A stretch of 6,482 nt of DNA, taken from assembly GCA_030598625.1 (NCBI GenBank), contig JAUVPO010000111.1, positions 1 through 6,482 of the forward strand. Direction: 5' to 3'. The translations under genes were made by a program, and so were the position numbers. Positions within the stretch are counted from its first letter, which is position 1. Each line of letters starts with the position of its first letter. The notes below the pieces were generated by a model. It saw nothing but the letters and a program-made list of their open reading frames with translations. It ran no database searches and was not told the origin of the DNA. Origin of the DNA: Deferribacteres bacterium (GTDB taxonomy: Bacteria > Nitrospirota > Thermodesulfovibrionia > UBA6902). Shown in pieces: positions 1-5,498 of the stretch.

Positions 1-2
1 AA

Positions 3-602
3 ACAGATACACCATTTAATACGAAATTCAAAGCAGGAGACTGCTCTTACAGGATAATCCCTGAAAATGTTAAGCATACAGATATAATGGTAACTCATGA
101 ATCTTACAACCATAAGTTCATCAATGCGGACCTGAACTGCGTATTCCCGATCAACAGGATGAGGGAATATGTAAAAAAAGGGACCATCAAATCACTCTCT
201 GAAGAGCATTACAGTTTTATGGGACACATTTATGTAGCAGGACCTCTCCTTGAAAATTCAAAAGAAGTCGGAAAACGTCTCAAAAAGCTCGGCGTTGATA
301 TCGCCTTCCTGACCCCGACTTGAGTTATCTGTAATCAATCAGTTGGATTGATCGCCCGGGGCGTGGAGGAATCCGGTATCAGCACGGTCTGTGTTACATT
401 CAGGAAAGACATTATCGAACTCACCAAACCTCCGCGAATACTGTCCCTTAAATTTTCAGCCGGCAAGCCGCTCGGTAATCCGGGGGATAAAAAAACGCAG
501 AGAAACATCATCGAGGCCGGATTTGATCTGCTGCAAAAGGATATAAAAGATATGACAACAATGGATTTGCCGTTCAGATTGCGAAAAATCGGGATATTTT
601 AA
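3..602 (+). CDS. Selenoprotein of the glycine/betaine/sarcosine/D-proline reductase component B family (5' partial, in-frame TGA = Sec)
   Basis: The frame is open from the left edge and starts upstream. It runs to TAA at 600-602, giving 199 visible residues if TGA 321-323 is read as selenocysteine (visible residue 107). Family-like segments before the TGA include THESYNHKFINADLN, VFPINRMRE and HYSFMGHIYVAGP. The TGA lies in LTPT-U-VICNQSVG, which keeps the U-x-x-C redox motif of GrdB/PrdB-type proteins. After it the same frame continues for 92 codons with family-like sequence (GLIARGVEESGISTV). In clostridial Stickland reductases this component attacks the substrate through Sec. In non-clostridial bacteria short homologues exist whose substrate is not established, so I assign family only. 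A standard gene finder would report two genes, 87-323 and 348-602, both artefacts. The alternative is a nonsense-mutated pseudogene. The conserved Sec position and the adjacent hairpin argue against that. Confidence 0.85.
324..352 (+). promoter_or_regulatory. Candidate bacterial SECIS element (selenocysteine insertion hairpin)
   Basis: A perfect 7-bp stem lies directly downstream of the TGA: ATCAATC at 334-340 pairs with GATTGAT at 346-352 around the 5-nt loop AGTTG at 341-345. The loop begins 18 nt after the UGA and its G is nucleotide 19. By my count this is the same offset as the apical AGGUCU loop of the E. coli fdhF SECIS. A G-U-containing apical loop at this distance is what the SelB elongation factor recognises in bacteria. 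The lower region (324-333 against 353 onward) does not pair well, as is common in bacterial SECIS elements. The hairpin is also coding sequence. SelB binding itself is inferred. Confidence 0.7.
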
Positions 603-653
603 CACCCTGCGTCTGTTCCCTCTTGTCTTTTTTTTGCATTTCTGAAAGACTCC

Positions 654-683
654 TTGCTTCTGGTCACCCTGAAATTTTATAAT
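654..683 (+). promoter_or_regulatory. Candidate sigma-70-type promoter for the transketolase-ftsEX operon
   Basis: A consensus TATAAT lies at 678-683 with TTGCTT at 654-659 as a weak -35 (3 of 6 matches) and an 18-bp spacer. Transcription would start near 690 and leave a 5' leader of about 127 nt before the ATG at 817. A second, weaker candidate is TTTCCA at 746-751 with TAAAAT at 768-773 (16-bp spacer). The 603-816 gap is the only sizeable non-coding stretch in the window, so an operon promoter is expected somewhere here. Which box is used cannot be decided from sequence. Confidence 0.3.
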
Positions 684-708
684 CAACTGTCTGTAGATTC
701 TGATAACG

Positions 709-750
709 GGAAATTCTTCATAATAAACAAAATCGTGACTATGAATTTCC
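709..750 (+). repeat. 8-bp perfect inverted repeat in the leader of the transketolase operon
   Basis: GGAAATTC at 709-716 is the exact reverse complement of GAATTTCC at 743-750, with 26 nt between the arms. It lies between the stronger promoter candidate and the transketolase start codon, so it could be an operator or a leader RNA hairpin. The arms are A+T-rich and the loop is long, so chance is also possible. No known regulator site was recognised. Confidence 0.3.
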
Positions 751-816
751 ATATCTCTCGACAAGCATAAAATACTTAATACACTACGTAAAATAATCTG
801 TTACAGGAGAATTTAA

Positions 817-1659
817 ATGAGTGTAATCGCCAAAGGAAAAACCCGGGATATCCGGGAATTAAAAAACATTGCCGGAAATGTGCGTATAAATATATTACAT
901 ATGTTGACTAAGGCCGGCTCAGGACATACAGGCGGTTCATTATCCGCCGTTGATGTAGCAGTGGCAATATATTTTTCAAAAATGGCATTCGATCCAAAGA
1001 ATCCTTTGTGGGAAAAGAGGGACAGATTTATTATGTCTAAAGGCCATGCAGCTCCCCTGATCTATGCCATCATGGCGGAAGCGGGCTATTTCCCTAAAGA
1101 AACCATCGAGACACTCAGAAAGATAGAATCTCCCCTTCAGGGACATCCATGCTGCAGAACGTTGCCCGGAATAGAAGTATCAACCGGATCACTCGGACAG
1201 GGCCTTTCCGTTGCCAATGGTATGGCTCTGGGACTAAAACTCGATGACAACCCGGCAAGGGTATATTGCATAATGGGTGACGGAGAAATTCAGGAAGGGC
1301 AGATATGGGAAGCCGCGATGACTGCCGCGCATTATAAAATCGATAATATCTGCGGGGTGGTCGACAACAACGGCCTTCAGATAGACGGCCCTGTTGAAAA
1401 GGTCATGGGAATAGAACCCATACATGACAAATGGGCCTCTTTCGGCTGGCATGTAATCGATATAGACGGACACAACATGGAGGAAATACTTGCCGCCCTG
1501 AATGAGTCGGAGAGCGTCAAAGGCAAGCCCTCGGTAATTATCGCGAACACCACTAAGGGCAAAGGGGTATCTTTCTTTGAAAATAAAGTAGAATACCACG
1601 GGGTAGCGCCTTCGCAGGAGGAATTTGAAAAGGCAGTAAAGGAGATCAATAATGACTGA
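817..1659 (+). CDS. Transketolase, N-terminal (thiamine diphosphate-binding) subunit
   Basis: This 280-residue protein is the pyrophosphate-binding half of a split transketolase, which moves two-carbon ketol units between sugar phosphates in the cytoplasm (non-oxidative pentose phosphate pathway or Calvin-type cycles). Visible motifs are GSGHTGGSLS at residues 34-43, SKGH at 74-77, GHP at 109-111, STGSLGQGL at 122-130, and the ThDP/Mg motif starting GDGEIQEG at 154-161 and ending in the NN pair at 184-185. TTKGKG lies at 245-250 and the conserved YHG at 260-262. The ATG at 817 is preceded by AGGAG at 805-809 with 7-nt spacing. The length is normal for split transketolase N subunits. The last 8 bp overlap the C-subunit gene, so the two should be made together and form one heteromeric enzyme. 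The specific substrate role is not readable from sequence. Confidence 0.95.
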   Translation: MSVIAKGKTRDIRELKNIAGNVRINILHMLTKAGSGHTGGSLSAVDVAVAIYFSKMAFDPKNPLWEKRDRFIMSKGHAAPLIYAIMAEAGYFPKETIETLRKIESPLQGHPCCRTLPGIEVSTGSLGQGLSVANGMALGLKLDDNPARVYCIMGDGEIQEGQIWEAAMTAAHYKIDNICGVVDNNGLQIDGPVEKVMGIEPIHDKWASFGWHVIDIDGHNMEEILAALNESESVKGKPSVIIANTTKGKGVSFFENKVEYHGVAPSQEEFEKAVKEINND

Positions 1660-2638
1660 AACTCTACACAATCCGGTATTGCCCGGACCGGGACAGGACA
1701 CAGAGAAGAAGCTTAAGGCCACAAGAGACGCGTACGGGGAAGCCTTGCTTGAGCTGGGGAAAAAACGGTCCGACATAGTAGCGCTCGACGCCGATCTCTC
1801 CGGTTCAACCAAGACATGTAAATTTGCAAAGGCGTTTCCTGACAGGTTTTTTAATATGGGCATAGCCGAGCAGGATATGATCGGGACCGCCGCGGGACTT
1901 GCGCTGACCGGTAAAGTTCCTTTTGCCTCCACTTTTGCCGTCTTTGAAACAGGCAGGGCATGGGACCAGATAAGGTTAACCGTCTGCTATTCAAATACGA
2001 ATGTCAAGCTTGTCGCGACTCATGGAGGAATAACGGTCGGCGAAGACGGCGCGTCACATCAGGCGCTTGAAGACATAGCATTAATGAGGGCCTTGCCGAA
2101 CATGAACGTGATTGTCCCTGCGGATGCCGCTGAAACCACGTCGGTGATTAACGCCATAGCAGACTACAAAGGCCCTGTTTACGTAAGATTAGGCAGGGCA
2201 AAGATTCCGTATGTCATGCCTGATGACTACAAATTCACTCTCGGAAAGGCATTTGTGTTCCATATCGGAAAAGACGCCAATATTATTGCCGCGGGAATAA
2301 TGGTGGATATAGCAAAAAAGGCGGCCGAAATCCTTTCAAAAGAGGGGATCGATACGGGTGTTATCAATATGTCTACAATTAAACCCCTTGATGAGGAAAC
2401 CGTCCTGTCGGCTGCCGGGAGTTCCGGCTTTATTGTCACGGCTGAAGAACATTCCATTATCGGCGGTCTTGGGGGAGCGGTATGTGAACTCCTCTCAGAG
2501 CGCTGTCCTGTGCGTGTGAAGAGGGTTGGAATGAAAGATATCTTCGGCTGTTCGGGCAGTCCGGACGAGCTGTTAAAATATCACGGGATTACAGTAGAAA
2601 ATCTTATTAAGGAAGTGAAGACTTCACTAAAAAAATGA
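1652..2638 (+). CDS. Transketolase, C-terminal (pyrimidine-binding plus C-terminal domain) subunit
   Basis: This 328-residue partner subunit supplies the catalytic glutamate that activates ThDP. GIAEQD at residues 70-75 holds Glu73, followed by the pyrimidine-domain run to FASTFAVF (91-98). Other family motifs are THGGITVGEDGASHQ (123-137), the C-terminal domain TAEEHS (263-268) and IGGLGGAV (270-277). The ATG at 1652 follows GGAG at 1641-1644 and lies inside the end of the N-subunit gene (8-bp overlap). This gives about 22 residues before the conserved start KATRDAYGEALLELG. An internal TTG at 1679 could shorten it but has no clear ribosome binding site. The stop codon overlaps the ftsE start by 4 bp (ATGA at 2635-2638). 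The family also includes related ketol-transferring enzymes such as DXP synthase, but the split arrangement and motifs favour transketolase. Confidence 0.94.
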   Translation: MTETLHNPVLPGPGQDTEKKLKATRDAYGEALLELGKKRSDIVALDADLSGSTKTCKFAKAFPDRFFNMGIAEQDMIGTAAGLALTGKVPFASTFAVFETGRAWDQIRLTVCYSNTNVKLVATHGGITVGEDGASHQALEDIALMRALPNMNVIVPADAAETTSVINAIADYKGPVYVRLGRAKIPYVMPDDYKFTLGKAFVFHIGKDANIIAAGIMVDIAKKAAEILSKEGIDTGVINMSTIKPLDEETVLSAAGSSGFIVTAEEHSIIGGLGGAVCELLSERCPVRVKRVGMKDIFGCSGSPDELLKYHGITVENLIKEVKTSLKK

Positions 2639-3297
2639 TTCAGTTTTCCGGGGTCTCAAAGTATTACGACAAAGAAATTATATTTAAGAATATTTCATTT
2701 ACGATTGAAAAAGGGGACCTTGTCTACGTAACCGGTCCAAGCGGTGTAGGAAAAACAACGCTCCTCAAACTTATCTATTGCGCTGAACTTCCTGATGAAG
2801 GACATATAAACGTTGCAGGATGGGACTTGAAAAAATTAAGACAGGGTACGATCCCGTATTTAAGGCGGAATATCGGCGTTGTTTTTCAGGATTTCCGATT
2901 ACTGCCCAACAAGACAGTTTTTGACAATATAGCCCTCACTTTGAAAATTCAGGACATGCACCCGAAGGAAATAAAAGAAAATGTTGATGAGGTATTAAAG
3001 AACATAAGATTAAAACACAAATCATACCTCTTCCCCCTGCAGCTTTCGGGCGGAGAACAGCAGAGAGTTGTAATCGCGAGGGCGATCGTATCCAGGCCTT
3101 CGGTGCTTCTTGCCGATGAACCCACGGGCAATCTCGACTCCGATACATCTGCCGCTATTATGAAACTTTTCAAGGATATAAACGCAAAAGGCGCCACCGT
3201 GCTGATTGCAACTCATAACGAGACTCTTTTCCAGGGTTCAGGACGCAGGACAATTCATTTAAGGGATTCTCAAATTGAAAAGGAGACCATCGGTTGA
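2635..3297 (+). CDS. ftsE: Cell division ATP-binding protein FtsE
   Basis: This 220-residue ABC ATPase has the length typical of FtsE and forms the cytoplasmic half of the FtsEX divisome complex. The nucleotide-binding motifs are complete: Walker A GPSGVGKT at residues 34-41, Q-loop Gln85 in GVVFQDFRLL, signature LSGGEQQR at 137-144, Walker B VLLADEP at 157-163, D-loop GNLDSD at 165-170 and H-loop His194 in ATHN. VFQDFRLLPNKTVFDN is characteristic of FtsE rather than of LolD/MacB relatives. FtsE drives conformational change in FtsX, which controls peptidoglycan hydrolysis at the septum through a periplasmic partner. Its ATG overlaps the transketolase stop by 4 bp and its stop overlaps the ftsX start by 4 bp, so its translation is probably coupled in both directions. 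All key residues are present. Confidence 0.95.
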   Translation: MIQFSGVSKYYDKEIIFKNISFTIEKGDLVYVTGPSGVGKTTLLKLIYCAELPDEGHINVAGWDLKKLRQGTIPYLRRNIGVVFQDFRLLPNKTVFDNIALTLKIQDMHPKEIKENVDEVLKNIRLKHKSYLFPLQLSGGEQQRVVIARAIVSRPSVLLADEPTGNLDSDTSAAIMKLFKDINAKGATVLIATHNETLFQGSGRRTIHLRDSQIEKETIG

Positions 3298-4178
3298 GGA
3301 CACTCGTATATTCTCTTCAAACGGCCTTTAAAAGCCTCTGGCACGAAAAATGGATAAATTTCCTCACCATTCTGTCAATCGGCACCAGTCTTTTAATACT
3401 GAGCGCGTTTGTCGGAGTTACCCTGAATGCGGATTCCGTGCTTAAGCGCTGGGCCAAAAGCTTTGGCCTTGTCGTATATCTTGACAATACGTTAAACAGG
3501 AAAGCAGAAGACAGGTTGAAAGATTTTTTTCAGCAGGACCCCGATGTCCTGGAAGTAAAATACATATCAAAGGACCGCGCAATCAGGGAACTCCATGAAA
3601 TTCTGGGAACAAACGCCTCAATTCTCGAAGAGCTTGAGGGGAACCCCCTTCCCTCTTCCTTTGAGCTCAGACTCAGAAGAGAGTTATTAAAACCGGAGAT
3701 TGTAAAACGGAAGGCCGGGGAGATAAAACAAATAAACGGCGTTGAAGATGTGCAATACGGCGAGAAATGGCTGTCATCCCTGAACACTCTTTCAAAGGCA
3801 ATGAAGATCATCGCGGCATTTCTGGGATGCGCCATATTTACGGCAGTTATATTTATCTCATACAATACGATCAAGATATTTTTCTTTGCAAGAAGACACG
3901 AGATTGAGACACTAAAATTGTTGGGCGCGACAAGAAGTTTTATCAGACTTCCTTTTTTAATAGAGGGGTTATTTATCGGGATATTTGGCGGTATCATCAG
4001 TTGTCTCGCGCTGTTCGGCGTTCAGTCATTGATAGTTTATAAAGGCGCTGATATTCTGCCTTCAATCAGGGCAATCATAGTATCTTTACCCGTGCAAGCA
4101 TACATACTTGTGCCTCTTGCAGGAGCTTTCATGAGCCTTATAGGCAGTTTTATCGCTGTGGGGAAGATAAAATATTAG
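3294..4178 (+). CDS. ftsX: Cell division protein FtsX (FtsE permease partner)
   Basis: This 294-residue inner-membrane protein has the FtsX topology. A short cytoplasmic N-terminus is followed by TM1 at about 21-44, a periplasmic domain at about 45-165, and TM2-TM4 at about 170-192, 222-248 and 266-290. The family-typical cytoplasmic segment RRHEIETLKLLGATRSFIRL lies at 200-219. The large periplasmic loop is where FtsX binds coiled-coil/LytM partners in other bacteria, and the downstream gene encodes such a protein. The start is TTG at 3294, chosen because it overlaps the ftsE stop as TTGA, has GGAG at 3282-3285 with 8-nt spacing, and gives the expected N-terminus. The rare start codon may lower FtsX output relative to FtsE. 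Transport is not expected: FtsEX acts as a mechanotransmitter. Confidence 0.94.
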   Translation: MRTLVYSLQTAFKSLWHEKWINFLTILSIGTSLLILSAFVGVTLNADSVLKRWAKSFGLVVYLDNTLNRKAEDRLKDFFQQDPDVLEVKYISKDRAIRELHEILGTNASILEELEGNPLPSSFELRLRRELLKPEIVKRKAGEIKQINGVEDVQYGEKWLSSLNTLSKAMKIIAAFLGCAIFTAVIFISYNTIKIFFFARRHEIETLKLLGATRSFIRLPFLIEGLFIGIFGGIISCLALFGVQSLIVYKGADILPSIRAIIVSLPVQAYILVPLAGAFMSLIGSFIAVGKIKY

Positions 4179-4186
4179 GACCAGCA

Positions 4187-4243
4187 ATGATGTCTATCGG
4201 TTTCTTCAGACCGTTCAGGGACCTAGCCGGGAGGCAGGAATAA
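4187..4243 (+). other. Possible 18-codon ORF between ftsX and the EnvC-like gene
   Basis: ATGATG at 4187-4192 opens a frame of 18 codons (MMSIGFFRPFRDLAGRQE) ending in TAA at 4241-4243, four bases before the EnvC-like ATG at 4248. AGGA at 4177-4180, overlapping the ftsX stop, is spaced correctly to serve it. The reading frame contains the ribosome binding site of the next gene. This could be a coupling leader that carries ribosomes from ftsX to the next gene, or chance. I do not recognise the peptide. Confidence 0.15.
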
Positions 4244-4247
4244 GAAA

Positions 4248-5437
4248 ATGAAAAAAGGGAAGCGGCGATTTAAGATTTTACTCCTTGTTGCCTGTTCTTT
4301 GCTTTTATCACTTCCGGCCCCGTATTCTTCACTTCTCCACGCTACAAGTCCTCAAAAAAAACTCTCCGCGATACAGAAACAGATCAAAGAGAAAAAGCAG
4401 AAAATAAGGGAGGCCGTAAAAAAAGAAAAGTCCATACTCTCAAAAATAGAAAAAATTAACAAAAGCATACAAAAGAAGCGCAGGGAATTGAAGTCTTATG
4501 ACAAACGCATATCAAAGACACAATTAAATATCTCCCGCCTTTCAAAAGAACTCGGACCGCTTATTCGCAAATCAGATAAAAGAAGAAAGTATTTAGACAA
4601 GCGGCTCCGCGCGCCCTTTATAAACATCAGTACGGAGGCAACTCCCTTGTTCTTGTTAAGGCAAAAGACTATCAGGACCTGATAAGAAAAAGCAGGTATA
4701 TCGGTCTCATCGCCTATCTGGACAGTAACCTGATAAAGACATACAAAAAAGAAATAAAGGAGATCAACCTCAAAAAAAGAGACCTGGAAATCCTGCGTTC
4801 AAAACTGGAAAGAAGCAAGGACATCTCCAGGAAGAAGAAACAGGAACTGGAAGAAGGCCTCATTAAAAAAGACAGGCTGCTTGCCACAATAAGGAGCAAA
4901 CGGAGTAACTATGAAAGAACGGTCAAAGAGCTCGAAGAATCTTCAAAAAAACTCCGGGAGCTGATTAAGAGGTTTGAGAGGAAGAAAGTGCCGAAATCAG
5001 TCATAGGCAGGGGGTTCCGGACATTAAAGGGCCATCTTCCCTGGCCGATCGACGGCAAGCTGCTTATTCCATACGGAAGATACAAGGACCCCAAATTTGA
5101 TATAATTGTGTTTAAGAACGGGGTTGAGCTCAAAGCGGAATACGGAAACAAACCAAGGGCGATCGCCGGGGGACGCGTCGTATACTCCGACTGGTTTAAG
5201 GGATACGGGATGCTATTGATAATCAATCATGGTAACGGTTATCATAGTCTATATGGAAATTTGTCGGAAATTTATTATGAAAGAGGCGATTTGATTAATG
5301 CGGGAACCGCCCTGGGAAAAACCGGCACGTCAACTCTCCTGAATGTTCCCACTCTTTATTTTGAGATCAGGCATAAAGGAAAACCTGTTGACCCCATGAA
5401 CTGGTTGAGGAAGAAAAGAAGATTGAGAAAAACATAA
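4248..5437 (+). CDS. envC: EnvC-like murein hydrolase activator (coiled coil plus degenerate LytM/M23), reading frame broken near 4608-4614
   Basis: Residues 1-121 are read in one frame, with ATG at 4248 and AGGAA at 4236-4240 upstream. The first frame alone ends at a TGA at 4680-4682. From 4613 to TAA 5435-5437 the sequence continues in the -1 frame. Joined by omitting two bases, the product is 395 residues. It has a basic N-terminus and hydrophobic signal segment (about 8-32), long Lys/Glu-rich coiled coils (about 36-120 and 150-250), and a LytM fold at about 263-395. The zinc ligands of active M23 enzymes are replaced: the HxGxD position reads K289-N-G-V-E293, the YxH position reads YGN (335-337), and HLHFE reads TLYFE (368-372). 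Loss of these ligands is the hallmark of EnvC-type activators, which stimulate amidases under FtsEX control. The gene directly follows ftsX, matching that role. The break may be a sequencing error, a recent mutation or a switch. Confidence 0.85.
4608..4614 (+). other. Frameshift site in the EnvC-like gene: CG dinucleotide run
   Basis: The sequence CGCGCGC here reads RLRAPFIN in the first frame. Removing one CG unit gives RLRALYKHQYGGNSLVLVKA, which fits EnvC-family sequence and leads into the 274-residue open continuation with no stop. This is equivalent to a +2 insertion or a -1 deletion. A canonical -1 ribosomal slippery heptamer is not in the right phase: CCCTTTA is read CCC TTT A. Programmed frameshifting is therefore unlikely. 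Confidence 0.8.
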
Positions 5438-5457
5438 ATATCATTTTCAATAAATAT

Positions 5458-5481
5458 GGAGAAATACATCCGTGTTTTTCC
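5458..5481 (+). promoter_or_regulatory. Imperfect hairpin upstream of the S41 protease gene
   Basis: GGAGAAATAC at 5458-5467 can pair with GTGTTTTTCC at 5472-5481 over ten positions, including two G-U pairs, around the loop ATCC. It sits between the EnvC-like stop and the protease ribosome binding site. No U-tract follows, so it is not a classical intrinsic terminator. It may be a transcript-processing or stability element, or chance in A+T-rich sequence. Confidence 0.3.
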
Positions 5482-5498
5482 TTGATAAGGGAGGAAGA

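Noticed and set aside
321..323. Reading the TGA as a true stop, giving two separate small genes or a pseudogene
   Set aside because: Both flanks share one frame and one family, the TGA falls at the known Sec column before C-x-x-spaced Cys, and a SECIS-like hairpin follows at the right distance.
603..640. Intrinsic terminator after the selenoprotein gene, suggested by the T-run near 628-635
   Set aside because: No convincing G+C-rich stem precedes the T-run. Only 3-4 bp pairings such as GGG/CCC are available.
456..764. Minus-strand ORF covering the end of the selenoprotein gene and the intergenic gap
   Set aside because: Its product has no recognisable motif and it lies antisense to a family-consistent coding frame. 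It looks like a shadow ORF.
1234..1932. Long minus-strand ORF (232 codons) across the transketolase subunit junction
   Set aside because: It is antisense to two well-recognised transketolase genes and encodes no recognisable domain, so its openness reflects codon use of the sense strand.
3530..3997. Minus-strand ORF (155 codons) within ftsX
   Set aside because: It is antisense to clear FtsX coding sequence and its product resembles no known family.
4608..4620. Programmed -1 ribosomal frameshift in the EnvC-like gene
   Set aside because: CCCTTTA is not in the X XXY YYZ phase needed, and slipped pairing at CCC TTT would be poor. A CG-unit insertion restores the family sequence more exactly.
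4988..5437. Independent M23 metallopeptidase gene starting at GTG 4988
   Set aside because: The frame is open and family-like back to 4613 with coiled-coil sequence, so this is the C-terminal part of the EnvC-like protein, and its zinc ligands are missing.
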